From positions 3,100,001 to 3,164,000 of the forward strand of contig NC_015458.1 in NCBI RefSeq assembly GCF_000209655.1: DNA of 64,000 nucleotides, in the 5' to 3' direction. Positions within the stretch are counted from its first letter, which is position 1. Every line of letters starts with the position of its first letter. The translations under genes were made by a program, and so were the position numbers. Origin of the DNA: Pusillimonas sp. T7-7. Its GTDB lineage: Bacteria; Pseudomonadota; Gammaproteobacteria; Burkholderiales; Burkholderiaceae_B. The notes below the pieces were generated by a model, which was not told the origin of the DNA, ran no database searches, and saw nothing but the letters and a program-made list of their open reading frames with translations. Positions 1 through 7,353 of this stretch are shown here, one piece after another.

Positions 1-114
1 GACTATGACAGCCCCGTGCCTGGCCAGGGTTACGCAGCTTGCTTTTCCTATACTCCAGCCAGGTGCGCTGCTACCCGCACCTGCCATGAGCACCACTTTA
101 TTCTCGAGTTTCAT
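1..114 (-). CDS. SDR-family oxidoreductase, N-terminus only (cut by window edge)
   Basis: Reading leftward from the ATG at 112-114 gives a 38-residue open frame that runs off the window. It begins MKLENKVVLMAGAGSSAPGW, which is the first beta strand and glycine-rich NAD(P)-binding turn of short-chain dehydrogenases, followed by an IGKA helix and a second strand ending in AVIV. An AAGG Shine-Dalgarno sits about 6 nt upstream. It lies 21 nt after the citryl-CoA-lyase-like gene, so it is probably the distal gene of the same leftward operon. The substrate cannot be told from this fragment. Confidence 0.75.
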   Translation of the reverse strand, partial: MKLENKVVLMAGAGSSAPGWSIGKASCVTLARHGAVIV

Positions 115-135
115 GAATAGCCTTGCAAGGGTGGT

Positions 136-903
136 TCAGTCTGTGCTTTTCTTGACGTAGGGGACGGCACGGTCAATGGTTTCCCAAATGAAGCGGCCGG
201 TGGGCACGCGCTGTTCTTCCGCGATATGCGATACCAGCCCGGCTGCCCGGGAAATCACGGCAAAACCGCGCATAAGCTGTGTGGGAATGCCGATTTCGCC
301 GAGCAGTGCGGCAACGGCGCCGGTTGCATTGATCGTAATGTGCTTGCCGTATACCGAGTCAACCGCCTTGCTGAGCGCCAGCAGTGCGTTCACGTGATCC
401 TGGGGCAGTTCCGTTTCTTTTTGGGCCAGCTCGATAAGCTTGATCGAACGGGGATCATCGGGTTTGTGCAGGTGGTGGCCAAAGCCGGGCAGGTGCTGTT
501 TATTCGTCTTGTACTGCTGCGCGAGCTCAAGTGCTGCCTGCTCCAGATCGTTTGATTCCAGCAATTGGGCGAGCAGCCCGGAGCAGTTTTCCATGGTGCC
601 CACAAACTGGCTTCCAACCGCCAGTATGCCGGCCGATACCGCACCCTGCAGATTTTCGGGTGCGCTCATGTAAATCAAGCGTGTGGCGATGGCGCTGGGG
701 GTCAGGCCATGCTCCATCAAGGTAATCAGGACCGCGTCGATAATGCGCAGGTCGACCGGACGCGGTCTGCGGCCCATGATTTGGGTGAACATGACGTCGG
801 TAAACGTACATTCTCCGATCAGATCATTGACAAGATCCTTGTCGCGATAGCTCATGCCGGTAAGGCTGTGCGCGCATAGTTCTGTAGTAGGGGTATTGGC
901 CAT
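136..903 (-). CDS. Citryl-CoA lyase / citrate synthase-like protein
   Basis: A 255-residue protein of the citrate synthase superfamily, short form; full citrate synthases are about 430 residues. It carries the superfamily histidine motifs LMEHGLTPSA (near residue 65) and PGFGHHLHKPDDPR (residues 139-152). Stand-alone proteins of this size are usually annotated citryl-CoA lyase and cleave or form a C-C bond in a CoA thioester. The start ATG has a GGAG ribosome site. It sits 21 nt after an acyl-CoA ligase and 21 nt before an SDR gene, so it plausibly acts on a ligase-activated acid. The exact substrate is unknown; the family call is firm, the reaction is inferred. Confidence 0.8.
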   Translation of the reverse strand: MANTPTTELCAHSLTGMSYRDKDLVNDLIGECTFTDVMFTQIMGRRPRPVDLRIIDAVLITLMEHGLTPSAIATRLIYMSAPENLQGAVSAGILAVGSQFVGTMENCSGLLAQLLESNDLEQAALELAQQYKTNKQHLPGFGHHLHKPDDPRSIKLIELAQKETELPQDHVNALLALSKAVDSVYGKHITINATGAVAALLGEIGIPTQLMRGFAVISRAAGLVSHIAEEQRVPTGRFIWETIDRAVPYVKKSTD

Positions 904-924
904 GGAAGCTCCGTTCGTATTGGA

Positions 925-2448
925 TTATTGGGTGGCGCCGGTATGGGCGAGCGCTGAATTGATGTCCTGGTCCTTGATGACCTTGTCCTTGATGGCGGTT
1001 TTCAGGACCTTGCCCACTGATGAGCGTGGCAGGCTGTCATAAAAGTAAATGTTCTTGGGCGTAAGCACTGGCCCCAGCTTTTCCCGGACGAAGGCCTTCA
1101 GCTCATCGCCGCTGACCGATTGGGAAGGCTTCAGTTCAATGGCGGCATTGACGGTTTCACCCCATTTTTCATCAGCGATGCCGAATACCGATGCTTCATG
1201 CACCGCCGGATGCAGCGACAGCGTATTTTCGACGTCTATGGGATAAACGTTGAAGCCGCCGGTGATAATCACCTCGCGCAGCCGGTCTTTGATATACAGG
1301 AAGCCTTGCTCGTCCAGATACCCCACATCGCCGGTATGCAGCCAGCCGTTCTTGATGGTTTCCGCCGTTTTTTCAGGCAACTGCCAGTAGCCTGTCATGA
1401 CCAGATCGCCCTTGATCACGATTTCGCCTTTTTCGCCTGTGGGCAGCAGCTTGCCCTCGGGTGACATGACGGCAAGCTCGGATAGCCAGGTGGCTCTGCC
1501 GACGGATGAACGGTAGCTGGGGTTGGCCAAGTCATCTGGCGCCAGCAGCGTGGCTATTTGAGGCGCTTCAGTCTGGCCATACGTGGTCGCCACCACAGGC
1601 CCGAAGAACGCCTGCGCATGAATGATTTTTTCTACTGGCATGGGAGCGCCGCCGTAGATCATGAGGCGCAGCGCCGGGAAGCTGGATGCGTCGATGCCGG
1701 CTGCGGCCATGAGCTTATAGATGAGCGTAGGGGGCATGAACGTCATGGTGCCGCCCTGCTGCTTGAACGCGTGGGCAATGTCTTGCGCCGAGTTAGAGGC
1801 GCAAAGCAGCAGCGTACCGCCCTGGGCCAGCAAGGGCATCACATAGGTGCCGGTTCCGTGGCTGATGGGCGCACAAATGACGAATTTGTCTTGATGCGTA
1901 ATTTGCCAGCCGTGAATTTGATTGATGATGCCCGCCACCCAGGCTCTATACGGCTGCATGACCCCCTTTGGTATGCCGGTTGTGCCGCCGGTGAACTTGA
2001 TGGCCTGAGTGTCATCGCGTGATAGCGCGTGGCGCTTGGGCATCAGGCCCCGATGCGTATCGATCAGCTCGGGGAACTGTTCAAACGGAATCTTCAGGTC
2101 TTCCTCGCCCTGAATCAGCGCATCGCCGGTATTGTCTACCAGCAGGGCGGTGGGTGTGGTGGTGTCCAGAATGCGTCGGATCTCTGGGGAGGTGCTGCGG
2201 TAATTCAAGGGCACCCAGACTTTTCCCGCCGCCAGTATCGCCAGCATGCCAATGATGTAATTGGGCGAGTTGGCGGCGCATAGCCCCACGCGTGATCCTG
2301 GGCTGGGGTCTTTTTCTTGCAGGACAAGCGCCAGCGCGTTGACAGCGATGAGCAGCTGAGCATAGCTGATGCGTTCGGTGGGGCTTTCTATGGCGTTGCG
2401 GTCGGCGTGCAGCTGCGCTGCACGATAAAAAAAATCGATGGGAAACAT
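925..2448 (-). CDS. AMP-dependent acyl-CoA synthetase/ligase
   Basis: A 507-residue adenylate-forming enzyme that activates a carboxylic acid with ATP and CoA. Visible motifs are the phosphate loop TGGTTGIPKG (about residues 153-162), TTYGQTE (A5), the hinge GDVGYLDEQGFLYIKDRLRE, and the C-terminal PRSSVGKVLK with the catalytic lysine. The open frame extends upstream to a GTG at 2502, but that codon lies inside a 17-bp hairpin; the ATG at 2448 (MFPIDFFYRAA) fits the family N-terminus better. Neighbours are a citryl-CoA-lyase-like gene and a Bug receptor, suggesting import then CoA activation of an organic acid. The acid is not identifiable. Confidence 0.85.
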   Translation of the reverse strand: MFPIDFFYRAAQLHADRNAIESPTERISYAQLLIAVNALALVLQEKDPSPGSRVGLCAANSPNYIIGMLAILAAGKVWVPLNYRSTSPEIRRILDTTTPTALLVDNTGDALIQGEEDLKIPFEQFPELIDTHRGLMPKRHALSRDDTQAIKFTGGTTGIPKGVMQPYRAWVAGIINQIHGWQITHQDKFVICAPISHGTGTYVMPLLAQGGTLLLCASNSAQDIAHAFKQQGGTMTFMPPTLIYKLMAAAGIDASSFPALRLMIYGGAPMPVEKIIHAQAFFGPVVATTYGQTEAPQIATLLAPDDLANPSYRSSVGRATWLSELAVMSPEGKLLPTGEKGEIVIKGDLVMTGYWQLPEKTAETIKNGWLHTGDVGYLDEQGFLYIKDRLREVIITGGFNVYPIDVENTLSLHPAVHEASVFGIADEKWGETVNAAIELKPSQSVSGDELKAFVREKLGPVLTPKNIYFYDSLPRSSVGKVLKTAIKDKVIKDQDINSALAHTGATQ

Positions 2449-2494
2449 GAAGCAGGATGCCCTTTCAGGGTTGTTTATATAAGGTGAGTTGATG

Positions 2495-2531
2495 GCCAAC
2501 ACTATTCAAGGAGTCCTTGAATAGTGTTGGC
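2495..2531. repeat. Perfect 17-bp inverted repeat with 3-nt loop
   Basis: GCCAACACTATTCAAGG (2495-2511) and its exact reverse complement (2515-2531) flank a 3-nt loop. It lies between the Bug gene stop (2537) and the ligase start (2448), 5 nt after the stop in the direction of transcription. There is no T-run on either side, so it is not a classical terminator. A processing or mRNA-stabilising hairpin, or partial attenuation between receptor and enzyme genes, is possible. Confidence 0.9.
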
Positions 2532-2536
2532 AGGCC

Positions 2537-3529
2537 CTAGTTAGCCGAAAGATTGGCTTTTTCAACAACCTGCTGCCATTTATCGATCTCGGCCTGCGTG
2601 TACTGCTTGAGGCTTTCAGGAGAGTTTGGCTGCTCGGGCGCCGTAAAGCCGTTTTTGCCGTAAGTGGTGATGACTTCCGGATTGGCCAGGGCTTTGTTCA
2701 AGGCCTGGTTAAGTCGCTGAATGATGGGCTCGGGCGTACCAGCTGGCGCATTCAGACCGAACCATGACTGCACCACAAAGTCTTTTACCCCTTCCTCGGC
2801 AAAGGTAGGCGTGTCGGGCAGGGCCTTGACGCGCTGGCTGGTTGTCGTGGCAATGGGACGCAAGGTGCCTGCCTGGATATGCGGCAAGGATGAAGGCAGG
2901 TTGTCGAACATGGAATCGACCTGGCCGCCCAGCAAGTCTGTTACCGCCGGACCGCTGCCGCGATAGGGCACATGCAGGATATCGGTGCCGGTTTGAATCT
3001 TGAACAGCTCGCACGACATATTGATGGACGAGCCGATTCCTGATGACGCGCAGGTCAACTTGCCGGGGTTTTCTTTGGCGTACTGGATGTAGTCCTGCAC
3101 GGTCTTGAATGGCAGCTTGGGATTCACGACCAGCACATTTGGAATGGTGGCCATCAAGCCTATGGGCTCGAAATCTTTCACGAAATCGTAGCGCAGGTCT
3201 TTATACAGCGAACGATTGATGGTGTTTGCAATGGTGCCAACGTAAATGGTGTAGCCGTCGTTCTTGGCCCGGGCGACATATTCGGCCCCAATGTTGCTGT
3301 TGGCGCCGGCCTTGTTTTCGACGATGACCGTTTGCTTGAGTTCTTCTGTGAGCGATTTGGCGATGAGCCGGGCGAGGATGTCGGTGGCGCCGCCAGCCGC
3401 GTATCCGACCACCATGGTAATGGGCCGTGTGGGGTAGTCATCTTGCGCGGTGGCCAAGGTGCTGTTCAGCATGAGCGCGGGCATGGTTGCCGCAAGCAGG
3501 ATGGCTTTAAAAAAGCGTTTGGACTTCAT
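2537..3529 (-). CDS. Bug-family (TctC-type) periplasmic solute receptor
   Basis: A 330-residue extracytoplasmic binding protein of the tripartite tricarboxylate transporter family. A cleavable signal peptide (about residues 1-28, ending LATAQ-D) is followed by the family hallmark PITMVVGYAAGGATDILARL, and later by VPYRGSGPAVTDLLGGQVD. A GGAG ribosome site precedes the ATG. No tctA/tctB genes are adjacent, so it is an orphan receptor that would have to dock on a membrane component elsewhere, for example that of 20.9-23.9 kb. It is divergent from an IclR gene that probably controls it. The ligand is presumably an organic acid handled by the downstream ligase. Confidence 0.9.
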   Translation of the reverse strand: MKSKRFFKAILLAATMPALMLNSTLATAQDDYPTRPITMVVGYAAGGATDILARLIAKSLTEELKQTVIVENKAGANSNIGAEYVARAKNDGYTIYVGTIANTINRSLYKDLRYDFVKDFEPIGLMATIPNVLVVNPKLPFKTVQDYIQYAKENPGKLTCASSGIGSSINMSCELFKIQTGTDILHVPYRGSGPAVTDLLGGQVDSMFDNLPSSLPHIQAGTLRPIATTTSQRVKALPDTPTFAEEGVKDFVVQSWFGLNAPAGTPEPIIQRLNQALNKALANPEVITTYGKNGFTAPEQPNSPESLKQYTQAEIDKWQQVVEKANLSAN

Positions 3530-3646
3530 AGGGTCTCCGATTGTCTATAATTTGAACGTAATTTACGTTCCAACCGGGAAATATAGACATTTCTATGAAA
3601 TATACAATTCATATTGTTCAAATTATGAACAAATAGGAAGATAAGT
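3530..3646. promoter_or_regulatory. Divergent Bug/IclR promoter region with two palindromes
   Basis: This AT-rich 117-bp interval separates the divergent Bug and IclR starts. It holds two clear inverted repeats: GAACGTAA-t-TTACGTTC at 3554-3570 and TTGTTCA-aatta-TGAACAA at 3614-3632. The second lies about 14 nt before the IclR start and would suit autoregulation; the first lies on the Bug side. An AGGAAG ribosome site for the IclR gene follows at about 3634. Which site the IclR protein binds is inference. Confidence 0.6.
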
Positions 3647-4390
3647 ATGGCACTTGGTGATTCAGGACCAAAAACATTCAGACGAGGGTTGCAGATACTG
3701 GAGGCGCTCTGGGCCGCGGGTGATGAAGGCCTTAAGATTACCGATATTGCCGCCTTGACGGGCATACAGCGCACAACTGTTTATCGATTCTTGAATGTGC
3801 TGGTTGAGCAAGGTTATGCGTTGCCGGCGGCAGACGAGCGTGTTTTTGTTTTTAATTACGCGCACTTTGTCGGGAATCCAAATACGGCCTACAGCGTTGA
3901 GCGCCTGAAGCCGGTGGTGGCGCGCATCAGTGCGCAAACCGGTGATTCCTGTTTCCTGGTGCGTCGCGAGGGGGCGGATTCGCTATGCGTGCATCGGGAG
4001 GTGGGGTCTTACCCCTTGCAGGTTCTGTCGGTAACCATAGGGCACAGGCAACCGCTGGGTGTGGGCGCCGCAGGACTGGCTTTACTGGCAAATTTGCCCA
4101 AGGACGACATTCGCCAGATTCTGGCCGCCAATAAAAATGTCTTGCCCAAGTTTGGCGGCATGACTTGCGAACAAATGGAGACGCTGATCGGGTCGACCCT
4201 GGAGCGAGGCTGGTCGGCGGTAGGCAATGCCGCGGTGCCGGGTGTGCTGGGGGTGGGCGTACCCATCTTGCATCGGTCTGGCCATGCAATATTTGCGATC
4301 AGCGTGTCGAGCGTCATGGATAGAATGCCCATGAAGCGGCAACGCTCGATTGTTGAGCTGATAAAGAAAGAGCTGGCCGCCGTGGTTTAG
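3647..4390 (+). CDS. IclR-family transcriptional regulator
   Basis: A 247-residue regulator. The N-terminal winged helix-turn-helix (about residues 10-75) includes LKITDIAALTGIQRTTVYRF, and the C-terminal effector domain contains HRQPLGVGAAGLALLA, typical of IclR. IclR proteins usually respond to small aromatic or aliphatic acids and control an adjacent catabolic operon. It is transcribed divergently from the Bug-ligase-lyase-SDR genes and is the obvious local regulator. An AGGAAG ribosome site lies 8 nt before the ATG. The effector is unknown. Confidence 0.9.
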   Translation: MALGDSGPKTFRRGLQILEALWAAGDEGLKITDIAALTGIQRTTVYRFLNVLVEQGYALPAADERVFVFNYAHFVGNPNTAYSVERLKPVVARISAQTGDSCFLVRREGADSLCVHREVGSYPLQVLSVTIGHRQPLGVGAAGLALLANLPKDDIRQILAANKNVLPKFGGMTCEQMETLIGSTLERGWSAVGNAAVPGVLGVGVPILHRSGHAIFAISVSSVMDRMPMKRQRSIVELIKKELAAVV

Positions 4391-4460
4391 GCGACAGTGC
4401 CGGGCGGCCGCATGATGCTCGGCACTGGTGGCGGAAAGCCCTGCTGCATCTCAATATCAA

Positions 4461-4503
4461 AACACCCCATAAGCTGGACAGGGTGTCCGGCTTATGGGGT
4501 GTT
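4461..4503 (-). terminator. Intrinsic terminator of the yidC operon
   Basis: AACACCCCATAAGC (4461-4474) pairs perfectly with 4490-4503, and GGACA/TGTCC extends the stem inward to a GGG loop, giving a stem of about 20 bp. On the minus strand the stem is followed by TTTTGATATT, a modest U-tract. It stands in the convergent gap between IclR (ends 4390) and yidC (ends 4520), so it may also stop rightward transcription. Confidence 0.8.
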
Positions 4504-4519
4504 GGGTATGGAAGCGCAA

Positions 4520-6217
4520 TCAGCGTTTGGCTGCTGCGGTTTCCTTGTCGAGCTTATGCATGATGTAGCGCTGCTGGGCAATGGATACGGCGTTGTTGAC
4601 GCACCAGTAAAGCACCAGGCCGGCAGGGAAGAAGAACATCATGCCGCCGAATACCAAAGGCATGATCATCATGATCTTGGCCTGGGTAGGATCGGGTGGC
4701 GTGGGGTTGAGCTTGATCTGCAGGAACATGGTAGCCATCATGAAGGCCGGCAGAATAAACCAGGGGTCGCGCACCGAAAGGTCTTGAATCCATAGGATCC
4801 AGGGGGCGCCGCGCATTTCCACGCTGCCCAGCAATACCCAGTACAGTGAAATGAACACCGGGATTTGAACCACCATGGGCAGGCAGCCGCCCAAGGGGTT
4901 GATTTTCTCGGTGCGGTACATTTCCATCATGGCCGCATTCAGCTTGGCCTTGTCGTCGCCGAACTTTTCACGCAGGGCTTGCAGCCGTGGCGTGACCTGT
5001 TTCATTTTGGCCATCGAGCGATAGCTGGCAGCCGACAGCGGGTAGAACACCAGCTTGATCAGGAAGGTGAGTGCGACGATGGTCCAGCCCCAGTTGCCCA
5101 GCAAGGCGTGCAACCAGGTCATGATCTTGAACAGTGGTTTGGCAATGATGGTGAGCCAGCCGTAGTCGACCACCAGCTCCAGCCCAGGGGCCAGTTCGCC
5201 CATGGCTTTCTGGTCTTGCGGACCCACCCACAAGTTTGCTTCCACGCTTACGTTTTGCCCGGGTTGAATGGCGCCGGCGCTTTCGATACTGCGTATGGCA
5301 TAGAGATTGTTGGACAGGCGCAGGGTTTCGTTATGGCGTACCGTGCCTTGGGCAGGTATCCAGGCCGATGCAAAGTAGTGTTGCACCATGCCTATCCAGC
5401 CGTTGTCGGCTTGTTGGGTATAGCTGGCCTTGCCCTTGTCGATATCCGAGAAGGTGATTTTCTGGAACTTTTCGCCAGCCGAATACAGGGCGGGGCCGGT
5501 AAAGGTGCTGTAGAACGAAGACGAATCGGACGGGTCATTGCCATCGCGTACCAACTGTAGATACAGCGAGGGTGTAATAGGTTCGGTACCCAGATTGTAG
5601 ATATCGTGCTTTACATCGATGTCGTAGCGGCCTTTGTGCAGGGTATAGGTCTTGACGACCTTGACGCCATCGGCCTGGGCTTCGAAGACGATGTCGAGCG
5701 TATCGCCGGTCAAGCTGGTTTCCGATGAAACCAGCTTGAAAGGAGTCAGGTGAGTGGGGTAGCTTTGCCCGTTGGGCGCTCCGATGACACCGGTTTGCGC
5801 CAGATAGGTAGAGGTGCTGGAGTTATCGAGCAGGACCATGGGCTGATCCTTGCTGCCCGGAGCGGTGTACTTGACCAACTCGGCCTTGACCAGCTGGGCG
5901 CCCACGGTATCGAAGGTCAAGTCGTAGACATCGGTCGTGACGTTGACTTTCTGTGACGCGGCGGCTTGTTCAGGGGTACTGTCAGACGGTACGGTTTCGT
6001 TGCCGGACGGGGTTGCGGCAGGTGTGCTGGGCGCAGCGTTGGGTATGCTGGGGTCGGCCACCGCTGCGGCGTCTGCCTGCGGCGCTTCGGCCGTTTGTGT
6101 GGCGGTCGAGCTGCCGCCAAACAAAGACGGCTTGCCGTTATGCACTTGCCAGTTATTCCATAACAGCAAGAGCGAAAGAGAGAAAATCATCCAGAGGACG
6201 GTGCGTCGGATATCCAT
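4520..6217 (-). CDS. yidC: Membrane protein insertase YidC
   Basis: A 565-residue inner-membrane insertase. The N-terminal anchor begins MDIRRTVLWMIFSLSLLLLW and is followed by a Ser/Pro/Ala-rich linker and a large periplasmic beta domain (about residues 60-340), as in Gram-negative YidC. The conserved membrane core includes the YRSMAKMKQVTPRLQALREK hairpin region, NPLGGCLPMVVQIPVFISLY, and the C-terminal ALLGNWGWTIVALTFLIK region. The ATG at 6217 is chosen over the open-frame start at 6247 because it gives the invariant MDIRR N-terminus. It lies in the order rpmH-rnpA-yidD-yidC. Unlike most proteobacteria, mnmE does not follow. Confidence 0.97.
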   Translation of the reverse strand: MDIRRTVLWMIFSLSLLLLWNNWQVHNGKPSLFGGSSTATQTAEAPQADAAAVADPSIPNAAPSTPAATPSGNETVPSDSTPEQAAASQKVNVTTDVYDLTFDTVGAQLVKAELVKYTAPGSKDQPMVLLDNSSTSTYLAQTGVIGAPNGQSYPTHLTPFKLVSSETSLTGDTLDIVFEAQADGVKVVKTYTLHKGRYDIDVKHDIYNLGTEPITPSLYLQLVRDGNDPSDSSSFYSTFTGPALYSAGEKFQKITFSDIDKGKASYTQQADNGWIGMVQHYFASAWIPAQGTVRHNETLRLSNNLYAIRSIESAGAIQPGQNVSVEANLWVGPQDQKAMGELAPGLELVVDYGWLTIIAKPLFKIMTWLHALLGNWGWTIVALTFLIKLVFYPLSAASYRSMAKMKQVTPRLQALREKFGDDKAKLNAAMMEMYRTEKINPLGGCLPMVVQIPVFISLYWVLLGSVEMRGAPWILWIQDLSVRDPWFILPAFMMATMFLQIKLNPTPPDPTQAKIMMIMPLVFGGMMFFFPAGLVLYWCVNNAVSIAQQRYIMHKLDKETAAAKR

Positions 6218-6341
6218 AGCGCCTGTTTTTGAGTTAAAGCGGAGCAAAAGCCCAACAGTTTAACGTAGCCCAGCTGAACGTCAGATGAGCGTGAATGTGT
6301 ACAAAAGAGCGGCCCTTAACCTGAAATACACCACCGGCGGC

Positions 6342-6581
6342 TCATGAGTGCCGGTGCGGGTTCCTGGATTCGGGGACCGGGTCGTATCCGCCCGGGCACC
6401 ACGGCTGGCAGCGCGCAATGCGGCGAGCTGCCAACCACAAGCCTTTCAGGGCTCCGTGGGTTTCTATTGCTTCAATAGCGTACTGCGAGCACGTGGGTGT
6501 AAAGCGGCAGCTTCGGCCCACCCACGGGCTTAAAACATACTGATAGAACCGGATGGGCGCGATGAGCAGGGTTTTGATCAT
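6342..6581 (-). CDS. yidD: Membrane protein insertion efficiency factor YidD
   Basis: A 79-residue protein matching YidD throughout: [20 protein letters not shown], then [17 protein letters not shown] and the conserved [20 protein letters not shown]. YidD associates with the inner membrane by an amphipathic helix and aids YidC-dependent insertion. Its start overlaps the rnpA stop by four bases (ATGA), implying translational coupling. The gap to yidC is 124 nt. Confidence 0.95.
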   Translation of the reverse strand: MIKTLLIAPIRFYQYVLSPWVGRSCRFTPTCSQYAIEAIETHGALKGLWLAARRIARCQPWCPGGYDPVPESRNPHRHS

Positions 6582-6967
6582 CGCATTGCCCGGTCAAGCA
6601 GTTGGTCGACTTCGTCGCGTACCTGCTTCTTGAGCAGGGTCAGGCTGACGGGATCAACCCTGGAATGTAACCTGAACACCAGGTCACGGGCTGGCAATTC
6701 ATGCCTTTTGTTGCGAAAAGCTTCGCGTATGACGCGCTTTATGGCATTGCGAGTGACCGACTGCGGAGCAAAACGCTTGGCGATGATCAAACCCAGCCGT
6801 GCATCGGGTGCGGCAGAGTCGGAAGCGCCTTCACGAGGTGTGGTCACAACAAATAACGCCCCTCTGGCAAGGCGCCGCCCTTTAAGGGCTAGTGCATATT
6901 CCGAGGGGCGGTGCAAGCGGGCCGCAGCAGGAAACGTGGCTCGCGTCGAGGCTGTTTCACCCACCAT
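6578..6967 (-). CDS. rnpA: Ribonuclease P protein component
   Basis: The protein subunit of RNase P, which helps the catalytic RNA mature tRNA 5' ends. It contains the signature [20 protein letters not shown] and [17 protein letters not shown]. The open frame reaches back to 7048, which would overlap rpmH by 53 bp. The ATG at 6967 gives 129 residues and starts shortly before the conserved [15 protein letters not shown], where relatives begin. No strong ribosome site marks this start, so a nearby alternative is possible. It is coupled to yidD by an ATGA overlap. Confidence 0.93.
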   Translation of the reverse strand: MVGETASTRATFPAAARLHRPSEYALALKGRRLARGALFVVTTPREGASDSAAPDARLGLIIAKRFAPQSVTRNAIKRVIREAFRNKRHELPARDLVFRLHSRVDPVSLTLLKKQVRDEVDQLLDRAMR

Positions 6968-6995
6968 GGGGCCAGCCAGGCTTTCAGCGGCAGGC

Positions 6996-7130
6996 TTAAA
7001 CAGCCAGCTGCTTACGGCCTTTTGCGCGGCGCGCATTGATGACGGCACGACCGCCGCGGGTTTTCATGCGGATGCGAAAACCGTGAGTGCGCTTGCGGCG
7101 GGTAACTGAAGGTTGAAAAGTGCGTTTCAT
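6996..7130 (-). CDS. rpmH: 50S ribosomal protein L34
   Basis: A 44-residue protein beginning [18 protein letters not shown] and continuing [20 protein letters not shown] to KQLAV-stop, the standard length and sequence of bacterial L34. It was found by reading the minus strand from the ATG at 7128-7130 to the TAA at 6996-6998. It heads the rpmH-rnpA-yidD-yidC cluster and diverges from dnaA. Confidence 0.98.
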   Translation of the reverse strand: MKRTFQPSVTRRKRTHGFRIRMKTRGGRAVINARRAKGRKQLAV

Positions 7131-7353
7131 GGATAATCCAAATAAAAGAGCTGCCAAAGCCGGCGGCCAGCACCATTAGTGGGCCCAAGACTGCTGGTTT
7201 TGGTGTTGAAAATTCGGTGTACAGCCCGCCATTTCATCAAATTTTTGGTGTTTAGTCAAATGGTTAGCATAAATACTGGGTGTTCAACCTGTCTTGCCTG
7301 TGGATAACTTGGACGCCAACAGGGTAGAATCGAGGTTTACAGAAGTGGTGGAC
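7131..7353. promoter_or_regulatory. rpmH-dnaA intergenic region with one DnaA box
   Basis: This 223-bp divergent interval holds one perfect DnaA box, TTATCCACA, on the minus strand at 7299-7307, 47 bp before the dnaA start. A moderately AT-rich stretch lies near 7200-7280 with two TTTTGGTGTT-like repeats. I found no second clear DnaA box, so a full oriC here is not supported; the box may serve dnaA autoregulation. Promoters for both rpmH and dnaA should lie here, but none stands out. Confidence 0.5.

Noticed and set aside
6332..6356. CACCGGC/GCCGGTG pairing at the yidD stop codon
   Set aside because: The short stem lies partly in the coding sequence and is not followed by a U-tract; not strong enough to call a terminator.
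7131..7353. Full oriC between rpmH and dnaA
   Set aside because: Only a single good DnaA box is visible and no clear DNA-unwinding element with repeats, so only a regulatory region is listed.
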